DNA of 64,000 nt from Nigrospora sphaerica (Eukaryota; Ascomycota; Sordariomycetes; Amphisphaeriales; Apiosporaceae), in NCBI GenBank assembly GCA_018287875.1, contig JAGVVL010000002.1, positions 3,410,001-3,474,000 on the forward strand. The letters are read 5' to 3'. Within the stretch, counting starts at the first letter, position 1. The number at the start of each line of letters is the position of its first letter. Of the stretch, positions 29,455 through 41,136 are shown one piece after another. The translations under genes were made by a program, and so were the position numbers. Below the pieces are notes generated by a model. It did not search any database and was not told the origin of the DNA. It saw only the letters and a list, made by a program, of their open reading frames with translations.

Positions 29455-32400
29455 CTAGCGCCCGTAGCGGTCCGGTGGGTGGAGTGGCCTGTTATCGTAC
29501 ACGTTGCGGTCCTGGGGCCGCAGATGCTGCTGCAGGATGGACTGCTGGTGCTGCTCCCTCATCTGCTGATGCTGCTGTTGCGCCTGGTGCTCTCTCATTT
29601 GAGCATGCGCTTGCTGTTGTTCCCTAAGCTGGACGTCGCGCATGTCTGGGGGTGGGTAAGCGCCTCGGGGATCGTACGTGCCGACGGGCGTGAAGCTTCT
29701 GGCCGGCACCGTATCCCGCGGGTCTCCCCTGGCCCCCGGCGTACTGGGGTATCGATATCCCGACATGGTCTGGGGTGGCGGCGGCTCGGGAGCCCTAGAC
29801 GCAGGTGCATACTGTGGTTGCATCATGGGCTGCATAGGGCGGTGGTGGGACGAGTACAGGTCCCTGGTATCCCGCAGGTTCATAGCATCTCGGGGATCGT
29901 GAGCCCGGGGGGGCGCCGGGGGGGCCGTCCATGATGGTTGAGGAGGAACCGAACTGCTAGGAGGCGGAACCTTGGGCGTCGACGCGTGCTGTGCGGCCCA
30001 TGGAGACTGGTTCGGCGGCGGCGGCGGTTGCGATGTTTTGGGCGGCCATGCCGGTGGCGGCTGCTGCTGTTGCTGCTGCTGCTGGTGAGCTTGTTGCTGA
30101 GCCTGTTGAGCTTGCTGGTGAGCCTGCTGGTGAGCTTGCTGGTGGGCCTGGTGGTGAGCCTGCTGCTGTGCCTGCTGCTGAGCCTGCTGGTGGGCCTGCT
30201 GCTGTGCCTGCTGGTGCACTTGCTGATGGGCTTGCTGGTGCGCTTGCTGCATAGGGTGGCTCGGGTGAGTGCCGGCCCAGCCCATATCGCGTGCCATCAT
30301 ATCACGGCTCACATCACGGGAATGGCCTTCTCGCCGAATATCCCGGCCCATGTCCCGCTCTACGTCCCTACCCATCTCGCGGCTCATGTTGCGTGAATGG
30401 CCGCCCATCTCGCGACCCATCTCGCGGCCCAACTCTCGGCCCATGTCGCGGCCCACGTCGCGGCCCACGTCGCGGCCCACGTCGCGGCCCATCTCGCGGC
30501 TCATGTCGCGCGCGTGTCCCATTTCACGGCTCAGTTCGCGTGAATGTCCCATCTCACGCCCAGGAGGCGGCGGAGGCGGTTCGTGACTGCGAGTCAGTGC
30601 CGGGTGGCCGCCGTACTGAGGGGGAGGGGATGCAGCGCTGGGCGCCTGCTGGGGCGGTCCGGGGTAGCCGTAGGCAGGTTGTGATTGATACGGCATAGGT
30701 GGGGGTTGGCTGTGCGGAGGATACGGCTGAGTGACCTGGGGCGAGTGCGTGGCATGTTGCTGTAGGGGCGAGGAGTATTGCCGTGACCGAAAATAATCGG
30801 ACCGATCCACGCGTTCCACAGGTGTTTCAATGCCCATATGTCGAGGGGTCAGCACCTGTTGCGGAGGCTGCGGCGAGTTGGTCGCGTAGGGCTTCAGCGA
30901 AGGCATCGCAGATGGCGCCGCGGGCGGGTTTCTCCCGAAGGATCCGTACGACTGCGTATCGGTCAAAGGCTCCCGCCGCATGATCGGTTGTGACTGGGCC
31001 GGTGGCGGCCGGCTGACCTGAGGTGGCGGCGTAGGCGAAGGCTTGGATGCCGCCGGGAGCACTTGGCTCCGGGGCGGAGGGGGTGGCGGATCATCGTTGA
31101 GCAACGACATGATGCTGGATGTCTTGCGTTCAGCCGGTCGTGACGTAGCAGGTGTGGTGGCCGGCGGTGTCGGCTGGGCTGGCGGAGGGTTGAACGGTTC
31201 TCCGGGCCCGCTCGAATCCGACATGGGCCGCGATAGCGACGAAATGGGCCGTGGAGCCGGTGGAGACGGGACCAGTTCGCCCAACAAGCCGCGGCCCGGC
31301 TGCTGCTGAAGCATGGCTGCAAAAGGCGCCTGCGGAGCGGGCGCCGCTGTGCGCGGCGGCTCCGGCGCCCGCATGAGGGGTGAGCTCTCCTGGCGAGCGG
31401 ACGCGATGCGAGCAGGTTGCCCTTGCGAGGCGTACGGCTCATACGGCGATCCCACGTCGGGCTCTTGTTTCACGCGCAGCGGCGACGGACGTTCCTGCTG
31501 GCGAGCCTGTTCCTTGGCTTGCTTCAACTCGACTCTCTGGCGTTCTGCCTGCGATTCCAACGATCCGGGGAGCGGGTGCCTCATTGACAAAGGTTCCGTC
31601 ACGGGTGTCGACTGCGCCAACGGTGACGCCTTCTGCACCAGTGGCATTCGTCCAGACTGCTGCAGGATCGGCTCGCGCTCTCTCTCCGGATATCCGAAAG
31701 GTGCTCTAAGCGGACGAACCGAGGGCGACATGGTCTGGGTGACTGGTTGCACCAGCGGCTGCGTGGCAGGGGAGCCCGTCGCAGCCGCTTGCGCAAGGAC
31801 CGGCGGCTGCGGTGGTTGCGAAAACGGTGATTGGACGACGGGCTGCGGAGGCTGCTGGGGCTGCGTAGCAATGGGCACATTGAAACGACCTGTCATAGAC
31901 TGCTGGCTCGGGGGCGGCAGTGGCTGCTCGAGTTTGGCTGCAGGCGGTGCGTCTTCCATTACCGTATCCGCCGAGGCCAGAGGGCGGTTTGTAGAAGGTG
32001 TGTCGTATCGCTTCTTTACTGCCTGGGAGGGAGCGGGCGGCGGGGGAAGTTTCTCGCCTCGGGCCTTCTTGCTGTCAGCCTCGGTAACAAGGGCCTCCCA
32101 TTCCTTGCCGTTGTCCTTTTGGCGTGCGTAGTAGTTTTTCACCTGGAGAGTTCGTTAGCATGGCCGTGGTGCACCCCCTCAATCTACATACCATGACCGT
32201 CGTCTTGGTGCGCATGTGATTGGCAATGGCAGCCCAGTCGCTGCCGAAAGAACGCAGCAAATGCGGGAAGTCGGTTGCTTCGGGCACGCTCCAGTAGCTC
32301 GAGGCCTGGGACCCGGCTTTCCGGTCGGCCGAGGTGGGCTGGTTGAGGTCGAAGGGCATGATGACGGAAGGCTGCGGCGGCTCTGGCCTTAGTGGCGGCG

Positions 32401-35400
32401 GCGCCATGACGTCGGATATTGTAGCACCGGGAATGTTGGGTGGCACAGGCTTCTCGGGACTGAGGACGGCCGGCACGGGGGCGAAGGGCGCCTGGATCGA
32501 CACAGTAGGCATCGCAGACGTGTTCGGCGCAAGCTCGTACTGGGATGGCATCCGCGAGCCCTCGCCCGGGGGCTGCTGCTGCTGGCCCGCCCACTCGGCG
32601 GGGGGCACCGCCTGCACCCGAGAGCTCGACCGCGAGCGATTGTTCTTTCCCGAGTTCGAAGCCGGAGGAGCCGCCGCCAGCGTCTGGTTCACACGCGGCT
32701 GCTTGGGCTCCTTTTCCTTGGCACGCCGGCCACGCTTCGGCTTGTCGACTGCGCCCTCCTGCTGCTGCTGTTTGCCTCTACGGCCCGGCGTGGACGTTCC
32801 CGTAGCCTCGCCGTCCGTAGCCGGCGTGGCTTCCGAGTTGAACGTCGGAGCCGCAGCGCGTCGAGGACGGCGCCGTTCGCCGTTCTCGCCAGTATCCTCC
32901 GTCGCTTCGGCTTCGTTGTCGCCGTTGCCCAGCTCGGAAACAAGAGCGCTGGATCTTTGCTTGCCGCGTCCCCTCTTGCGCTGCCGTGGCCGCTTCTTGA
33001 GCTTCTCTTTGAGATTGAGCTCCTCCTTTTCCTTTTTCAGATAGTAAAATTGAATAGTGGTGCCGAAATCGCGCCTGGCCAACGGGTCGGCGACCTTGCC
33101 CCACTGCTTCGGGAATTCCAAGTAAGCCTTCTCGAAGATGGAGACCTCCTCGTCTGTAAAGTTGTTGACGGGCGGCAGGACCTCCCACGCAGATACGATC
33201 TTGTCGGGTTGGAGGAAACCCGTGGTATCCGTGTAGAAATCGTCTTCCCTCTCCTGGGGGGTTTGGTATTGAAGCGGTAGCACTGCTTCCTTGGACTCGA
33301 TTCTGTACTTCTCCTTCTCGGCACGTTCTCGGCGCTCTCTCTTCTCGTCTTCAACTCGCCGGGACTCTTCAAGAATTCGTTCCAGATCACGCTCAGACGC
33401 GTATCGGCTCCGCCTGGATTCGGGTTTCGATTCGCCATTCCATCCAACCTTATGGGATGTGCCGTCGGCGCCTGGAGTGCTGGTGAACTTGTCCCTGCTC
33501 TTGACGGCCGTCGGGTCGTCGGACATGGTAAACCGCAAATATGCTTCATATTTTCCTCCGTAGAGTTTTCTCAGCTTTTCCTGCTCTGCCCTGAGAGGTG
33601 CTGCTTCGTCGTTGAGCCGTTTCATAATAAAATCATCCAGAGCTGACGTCGGCGCATCAAGGTACTTCATAAAGTCGCGATCCTCGAACCATGGCTTCTC
33701 ATCAAAGTCCGGTAGGCTGTTCAGCGGGGGCGTGACCATCTGAACGCGCACCGTCTCGATCGCTCTCGAGTCCACTTCCTCAATGTCGGTTTCGTCCTCG
33801 TCCTCGGCAGGCGACGGGGTGCTAGTATTCCTGCCACTCCTATCCGCCGACAAGGGCGGTTCGGCTGGAGGGTGAAGGGACGAGATGGGAGATTTGGGAG
33901 AGACGACGCCGTTGGTTGGCTTGGTTTCCGGGATTTCCAGCAATTCATGCTCCGGGTTCGAAGCTTCCGCCGTGTCTCCCATCACCACGTCCGGGTTGTC
34001 CAAGTCGGGCTTCTCGGGGCCTGCAGGCAGATCGTCGCCCTGCGTCATACCGACATCCTCCTCAATGGACGGCTGTGGGAGCTCGGGCTCCAGAGGCTTG
34101 GGCGGCGGCGGCGACCTCTCCACGATAAGCGGCAACGCTTTCTCTTGCACAGGTGTTGGAGCCGTCGGCGGCTCCTCCATAATGGTATCCTCGGCCGGTT
34201 CCTCTACCTTCTGTGGTGGGCTTGGCACAGGCTCGGGTGCGACTGGGGGTTCGGGTGTAGGGTCGATCTTCTCCGGAACGGGACCGATCAGAGCCTGTAG
34301 ATCCTCGGATACAGACATCAGTTGGGTAATGGCCGCGAAAGACATCAAAACATGGCGTGTGGTGGCCTCGGTTGGTACGGAATTCTCCAGCGTTTCCAAT
34401 TTCTGGAGCTTTGTTTCCGTATCACCCATCTGCGTTTCTATGATATCCCCCATCTCCTCGTCGTCTGAATCGGATGACTGGTCGTTAGCAGCAGGGGGAG
34501 GTGGCTTTCGCGGCCTTGAGAGGTGCAGTGAGTTTACTCGCAGCTCGGGTCGTCGCGTGGGTTTAGGTTTCGTCGCTTCTGGCACAGGGGCCTTCTCAGG
34601 TACGCTGGGCTGCTCCCTGATTCCGCGGTCAGAGCCCTCCATTGAGCCCCTCTCCGGACCCCGGGAAAACGGTGGCGAGCCGCGGTGTCGATAGTCGTCT
34701 CGGCTGAAAGGAGAACCAACTGACCGCGGCCTTCGCTGAGATGGGCTCTCTATCTCTCCCGGCTCGGGCCCGTTCGGGTCGTTGAAATGGCTATCGGCCG
34801 TGTTTGCGTGCGATTCGGATTTGGCATCACTGCTTCGCGGTCTCGATTCGCCTTCCGGTTGTTGGTCCGCGCCCGAACCATCGCCACGAAATCCCGGGAA
34901 ACGCGTCTGGGCAAAGCTCTGTGATCTGTTAACTTTGGGTGACTCGGGCCCTCTTTTCAGGTTGGGGTTGATCCATTGCTTCGACGAGGGCCCAGGCCTT
35001 TGCTGGAGTTGGGCCCGGGGGCCCGAAGGGATCGGAGGGCTCTCGGGGAATGCCGATTTGGAGGGCCCGGTGGGAGGCAGCCTGCCGTCGCCGGCGGCCG
35101 AAGGTCCTGCCGGAGCACGGTCGTCTTTCAGTGCTCTCGGGCCCGTGGGGGGTATCTTCGTGGTGCCCGTGCTAGCTTCAGAGATGGACGGCGTTCTATT
35201 CGGGACCGACCCGAAGGATGGCGCTGCGGGGGCGATCGGCGGGGGCGACACATCTCGCGCTGAGGGAGGGGGCTCATGTGAGGTGCGATCCATCTTGGCC
35301 CGGATATCCCGTTCACGCGCTTCGCGATCGTCCCTCGACTCCCGAGAACGCATGTCGCTGTCCAGAAACCGTCCGCCATCTCGTTCACGGTCGTCCCGGT

Positions 35401-36280
35401 CCCGGTAGCGCGCATCTTGGGAGCGCGCCCGCGGACCCGGCCCGTATCGGTCCCGGTCCCGGTCGTCGTAAAATGGTCGGCCGCGGCCCCGGTCCCAATC
35501 CCCCCGTCCTCTGCCTCTGCCCCGGTTGCCAAAACCGCCGCGGTACGATTGCGGGCCGAACGGGGGATCCGAGTTGGAGGACCCAGCGGAAAGTGGACCG
35601 TCTCTGGAGCCTCGCCGGGCGCGGTCAGCGTCGACGCCAAGTGGCGCATCCCTTGGATCCCTCGCATCACGAAAGTCTCTGCCGGGAGGCGATCTGGCTC
35701 GCGGCGAGGGCCGTCGGCCACGGAAAGTGTCGCGGTCCCTGTCGCGCCAGTCCCGCTCGCGCTCTCGGCTGCGGTCCTCGCGGTACGAAAGGTCGCGGCG
35801 GTCGCGGAAGTCCAAGTCACGGTCTCTGCCTCTGTCGCGGCTGTCGTCGCGCCATCCTCGGCCCCTTCCACGGCCTCTGCCTCGGAAGTCCCCGGCCAAG
35901 GAGCCGCCGCGGGGGCCACTGGGAGCATCTATGAGGGCGCGGGGGCCGCGGGGCGTGTCCCGGGGCAAAGTGTCGCGAAAGCCCTCCCGGTTGGCCTGGA
36001 AGGCTGCATTGTTAGAGCGAGACTCCCCAGAGGTCCTCCGCGGACCGCCGTCGCTATACTGCGAGGCGCGGTCGTTGTAGCGATCTGGCGAGCGGTCGCG
36101 CGATCGCGAGCGACGCGGATCGCCATCATATCTTGACCCGGAATAGCGGGAAGCCCTAGATGGTGGTGCAGCGTAAGCATACGGGTGGCATGGGGCGGCA
36201 CGGTGGTCTGGGGTACGGGCAGGCGCGTAGACCCGGTCCTCGCGGGACGACAGGTCAATTGCACGTTGGGGCCGGCCCAT
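29455..36280 (-). CDS. snt1: SANT-domain corepressor, Snt1/NCoR-like
   Basis: Exon 1 is 36280-32192 and exon 2 is 32142-29455; the 49-bp intron (GTATGT..CTCCAG) lies inside the second SANT domain. The product is 2258 aa. The N-terminus is rich in Arg-Asp and Arg-Ser dipeptides and RGRGRG runs (residues about 20-330). A long acidic and Pro-rich linker follows. SANT1 is at about 1038-1085 (NNFTDEEVSIFEKAYLEFPK, WGKVADPL, FYYLKKEKE). SANT2 is at about 1327-1375 (YWSVPEATDFPHLL, FGSDWAAIANHM, VKNYYARQ). The pair, its spacing and the huge disordered flanks match Snt1, the SMRT/NCoR-like scaffold of the Set3 histone deacetylase complex. The C-terminal third is Pro/Gln-rich and carries two four-residue repeat arrays. 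The frame can be read up to 36397 only through a GTG, so ATG 36280 (MGRPQRAIDL) is chosen. Confidence 0.88.
30061..30250 (-). repeat. poly-Gln and QQAH repeat array in the snt1-like gene
   Basis: On the coding strand this reads a Gln run and then a 12-bp-period repeat encoding variants of QQAH. About 14 units can be followed, with QQVH, QQAQ and HQAH variants. The unit length is four residues. Confidence 0.9.
30283..30561 (-). repeat. MGRD/MGRE repeat array in the snt1-like gene
   Basis: A second array with a 12-bp period encodes units such as MGRE, VGRD, MGRD and LGRE, interrupted by HSRDVSR-like segments. It directly precedes the QQAH array in the protein, separated by a short GWAGTHPSHP linker. 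Confidence 0.9.
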
Positions 36281-39200
36281 CACGCTGGCAAGAGGCTCAA
36301 AATGGACGAGAGAGCGCAGGCGAGGGCACGTGGGCGCCAACAGGTCCCGTGATGGTCCGCTCGGTGCAGCAAGGGTCTGCGAGGCGTCAAGGAGCACACA
36401 TACATTACCAGTAGGGCGTCAAGTGGACCGCCGTCGAGGAAGCCGGCTCTGGGGTTCGCATACGAGCTGGATGGGAGGACAGGGCGGCCGAGGGGTGAAG
36501 CAGGTTTCGCCGGGTCGGGTTTCTCGATGCCGTCGGACCAGGTGGGCAAGCTAGCAACCTGGGAAGGTGGACGGCGACCTGGCCTGGCCGGGCAGCGCAG
36601 ACTTCGGAGTGTCAAAGTCAGATGCGAGGGGCGGCAGGGCGATGCAGCCTAAGCGGGCCAACTAGGGACGTGGTGGGCGGACGGGCTGGGTTGGTATGTA
36701 GGCGGCAGACAATGCAGCCGGCACGGGCAGCCCGCGCAGCAGAGGCTCGTTGGGGGGCCGGGGGCAGCGCGGCGGCGTGATGGGTTGCAGCCTCGGGGCG
36801 TCCAGTCGGTCGATTGCGATGAGCAGGTTGATGCAGGTTGGGATTGTAGTGAAGCAGCGAGTCTGGAGGGAGATCGAAAGAGGCTGAAATTGGACATGTT
36901 GAAAACACACCCTTCCCGTGGCGCGGCGCGCTAGCCCGGGCAGGGGAAGGCTTGGGATGGAGGCCGCTAACGTCCAAAAGCATCCACCCTGTCGAGCCTG
37001 GCTCGCCTGGCGAGCCTGGGAGGGGGAGGGATTGGAGGTTCCTGTCGATGATGGATGGATGGACGACGGGCTTGGACGGGCTTGAATGGCTCGGCTTTGA
37101 GCCTGCGTAGCGCGGGCCTACTTTTGCCTTACCTTCCACGATAGACACACCTGCATCCTTACCGCCGATGCTTCTTTACCTGCATCCATCCCCAGCTCCC
37201 TCTCAGGCACCGCCTACCTACGTGATCGAATGCTTGTCTCGGGTCTTTTGCCCTGCCGCCAGCCAGCCAGTTCCCCTCTGCCTCCCGTCTCCGAACCAGT
37301 CGTTCACCCATCTCTCCTTCCATCCATCCACCCGTCCCATCACGGCTCTTTCCAAGGGGGGCCGAGCGGGTTCTATCGCCGTCAACCCACCGACCGGTGG
37401 ACGGACTTCGCTGACTGGCTGACTGGCGGATAGCTCCCTGACAACATTCGCCCGTGTGGTCAGCCGACAGCCACGAGCAAAGCTGCGACACACGGACCAG
37501 GCGACTTTCCACCTCTGGCTTCGAGCGTGGCGGTCGAGGCGGCGAGCCGAATACAAACGACTAACCGGGCTGTCGTCAGAGTTTGACCACGGCCGGTCCG
37601 TCTTGGAACCAATTTTTCTCTCCTGCCCTTACCCTCCTGCCCTCTGGTGACTTGCTACATGGGCTGGCATGGACACCCGAATGCGTTTGCCCGCATTGGT
37701 ACTCCTGACTTTTTCGTGTGCGCACGTCCGGACTCTGCATACGCTGCAGCCGGGGATGGAGGAGGAGGGGCGATCACGGCCGCGAAAACGTCCAATCCCC
37801 TGGTGGGGAGTGGACAGGTGCCGGATTGGCCTCGACGCAGACCCTGGGCTTTGCCGGCCATCCACCTACCAAGTACGATGTACCCTGGCGATGGGCAGGA
37901 TTGGGACGGATAGCTGATGGATGATGGGCCGAGACGTAAGTACCCCGGTACCACGGCTGCCCGGGCGAGCTGCAACAATGACTCAAATTTGGAAATCGTG
38001 GGGTCGGCCTTAGGTTGGACAGGGCGCGCTTGCGTCGCTTCGGCACGCCGGGTGCCAGCATATCGTAGATGGATATGCTCATGGATCCTGCACGCCCGCG
38101 CGGGTACAATACTTTTGGGGTATGTACTTGCGTACTGCCGTACCGCTGGGCCTCGTTGCCGGCGGAACACACCTCCCCCCCCCCCCAGCGCCGCCCAGCC
38201 ACGCGTAGCCCGGTACTTACAGGCCGCCCGTCGCTGGGTAGCGCATATTATCGCCCTGCCATTTTTCCATGTTTTCGGGGGGCCAGGGGGTCGCACACCC
38301 AACAAGGGCTCGGCGCGCACTGGAACACGCAGCAACGCGGATGGAACCCGCGCAACCTGTTCGCTCATCCACCCACCATCGTTGTCCAGACCGAGATGGG
38401 TCGAGTACGAAGGCGCTCTCTCTGCCACGTCCCAGCGACTCGTCAATACAATGCCAACCCGTTCGTGGCAACCTGCACATCCAGTACACCCACTCGACGC
38501 GGTCCGGCCTGGTTTCCCGCAGAGCTGCTAGGCACGCCCGGCGCTAATGCCAGCCCCGTAAGGTTTCTCGTCAAGTTGTCGAATGTAGGTACGTAGGTAC
38601 TTTGACGTGATGCATGGTGGGAGGGGCGGGCGGCGCATCGTCAGGACCCCACTCCCGGAGAAGAATCGCGGGTGGAACAGGGTCTTTCTTTTTGCACCCA
38701 TTTTTGTGGCGTGGTGATATTCGAACCGAACGAGAAATTCTACACCGGGCAGGTTATGTATTATACATGATCATAAAGAGCTCCAAGCCGTCATATAGCC
38801 AAACCCGTTCGGCTCCGAAGTGCCCATCCTCTCTCTTCCCCATATCGCTGTCCTTTTTTGCCAGCCCGCCTTCAAACGCCACCCAGACGATTTTCGCCGC
38901 GCCAAGGTTGCACAGGTAAGCCCCTCCAACGGTACCCTGTCACTGTGCGAACCAGTGGCTTTCGGGCCTTTAACGTTGGTGGTCCTGGTTGCCTGACATG
39001 CCGATGCCACGCGAGCATATTTAATTCCTCGCCGCCTCGCTATGGTCGAACCAACTGGGAGGGGGGATTGGTTTCCGGTTTCTGACCTCGTGCGCAGGCC
39101 ATAAGTGTCTCTCGAGACGCCCCCGGACCAAAGCCGGTTGGTTCATAAGAACCTTTTTGCCGGCGGCTGTGGCCACCCCGAGAGCCGGCGCGGGAGAACA

Positions 39201-39315
39201 TAGCGTAGAATCCCAGCACGTGGGAGCTTTTTTTTTTTTCCCTCGCCGCCCAGCTGCCAGCGTAAACCGTATCGCTCGTTAGCAGCCACGGGGCCGACGT
39301 GGAAAAAAATCCAGC
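36281..39315. promoter_or_regulatory. 3-kb divergent region between the snt1-like gene and dys1
   Basis: No gene is supported. Both promoters must lie here. CCATCCATCC-type short repeats occur at about 37318-37330 and a C10-11 run at about 38176-38186. Near dys1 a CACGTG box (39217-39222) sits inside the interrupted palindrome TCCCAGCACGTGGGA, followed by a T12 tract (39228-39239) about 75 bp before the ATG. CACGTG is the core bound by bHLH factors such as Cbf1; binding here is inference. Confidence 0.4.
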
Positions 39316-40548
39316 ATGGCATCTTCCCAAGAAAACGCCGAGCGGGAGAACCAGCCGCCGAGCGGGGCGACGGCGGCGGTGCTGGTGCCGTCGGACGAGC
39401 TGCCGGCGGACGCGCAAAAGGTGACGGAGATCGACTTCAACGAGTTCGCGGGGCGGGCGGTGACAGTGGAGGAGCTGCTGTCGCGCATGGCGCACATGGG
39501 GTTCCAGGCGTCGGCCATGGCCGAGGCGGTGCGCATCATCGAGGGGATGCGGACGTGGCGGGACCCCGAGACGGGCACGGAGCGGACCACCATCTTCCTC
39601 GGCTACACGTCCAACCTCATCTCGTCGGGGCTGCGCGGCGTCCTGCGCTGGCTCGTCGAGCACCGCCACGTCTCGGCCGTCGTCACCACGGCCGGCGGCG
39701 TCGAGGAGGACCTCATCAAGTGCCTCGGCGACACCTACATGTCGGCCTTTGACGCCCGCGGCGCCGACCTGCGCGCCCGCGGCCTCAACCGCATCGGCAA
39801 CCTCATGGTGCCCAACGCCAACTACTGCGCCTTCGAGGACTGGGTCATGCCCATCCTCGACGCCATGCTCGACGAGCAGGAGGCCACCCGCGACGCCGAC
39901 GAGCCCGTCCGCTGGACGCCCTCCAAGGTCATCCGCCGCCTCGGCCAGGAGATCGACGACCCGCGCTCCGTCTACTACTGGGCCTACAAGAACGACATCC
40001 CCGTCTTCTGCCCCGCCCTCACCGACGGTAGCCTCGGCGACATGCTCTACTTCCACACCTTCAAGGCCGCGCCGCGCCAGCTCCGCATCGACCTCGTCGA
40101 GGACATTCGCCGCGTCAACACCATCGCCGTGCGCGCCAAGCGCGCCGGCATGATCATCCTCGGTGGCGGCATCGTCAAGCACCACATCGCCAACGCCTGC
40201 CTCATGCGCAACGGCGCCGAGAGCGCCGTCTACATCAACACGGCCCAGGAGTTCGATGGCAGCGACGCCGGCGCCCGCCCCGACGAGGCCGTGTCCTGGG
40301 GCAAAATCAAGGCCGGTGCCGACCACGTCAAGGTATGTCGTGATTCTTGCGCCCCCCCCCTTTTCCCGCTTGTCTCGACGGCGGGGAGATGCTTTTGATG
40401 GGTCTCGCGTGAACCGTTCTGTAACCGTTCTTCTAACATACATGCCTTTTTGCAGGTATACCTCGAGGCCGCGGCATGTTTCCCGTTCATCGTGGCCAGC
40501 ACATTTGCGAAAGGGGACGCGCAGCAGGCGGAACCACCCAAGGCGTGA
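39316..40548 (+). CDS. dys1: deoxyhypusine synthase
   Basis: Exon 1 is 39316-40332 and exon 2 is 40456-40548, giving 369 aa, the usual length of this enzyme. The intron (123 bp, GTATGT..TTTGCAG) falls between Lys and Val in [16 protein letters not shown]. The enzyme transfers the aminobutyl group of spermidine to one lysine of eIF5A, using NAD. The catalytic lysine is K330 in [13 protein letters not shown], equivalent to human Lys329. Other family blocks are [44 protein letters not shown] and [20 protein letters not shown]. The first 30 residues vary between species. Codon use is extremely GC-rich. It converges with hsf1. Confidence 0.98.
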
Positions 40549-41136
40549 TGAGGGTGGGCGGTGGTAGTTGGTGTAGTGATAGGGAACAAGGGGCAGTAGG
40601 AAATGATGCGGTGTCGTCCCAGGGGACCCGCGTAAGCGGCAGTTGTCATGAGGAAACGCAAAAGCATCCATTAGAGTTGAAGAACATCCAGAGAGAAAAA
40701 AGATCGTTTCGCTATGAGCAAAAGAAGGTACGCCATGAGAAGCTATTTGCGCTGTGCTGTGGGCTCAATGCACCGAATCAGCAAGTCTATTCGCCTGTAG
40801 ACACTCCTCCGGCCCGGGCCAGTCTCAACGAATGCGCCTATCCACTCGGTTTGCCGAACGAAGCCGTATAAAATTCACCACTGATATCCGCTTCCGCCAC
40901 CTTCCAGTTAATATGACCATCTAGTCATGAGAACGCCCAGACGCCCGCCAGCCGACGGCGAAGGTGCCACTGCACGTCGGCCACACCTGCTTTTTTCCCC
41001 AAACATAAATCGCAAATTGAGGTATCCACCAACTCCTGTGAACTCTACGCCTCCCACCCGAAAACCCAGCACGTCTCCGTGGGTGCTGTCGGCGCCTTGG
41101 CGGGTCAAACGACAAAGCGCAAAGCGCACCAATGCT
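40549..41136. other. intergenic between convergent dys1 and hsf1
   Basis: 588 bp of 3' flanking sequence for both genes. No further feature is seen. Confidence 0.45.

Noticed and set aside
31313..32131. 272-codon + strand frame opposite the snt1-like gene
   Set aside because: Antisense shadow of Pro/Gln-rich coding sequence; it reads as Gly/Cys/Ser-rich noise without splice or domain signals.
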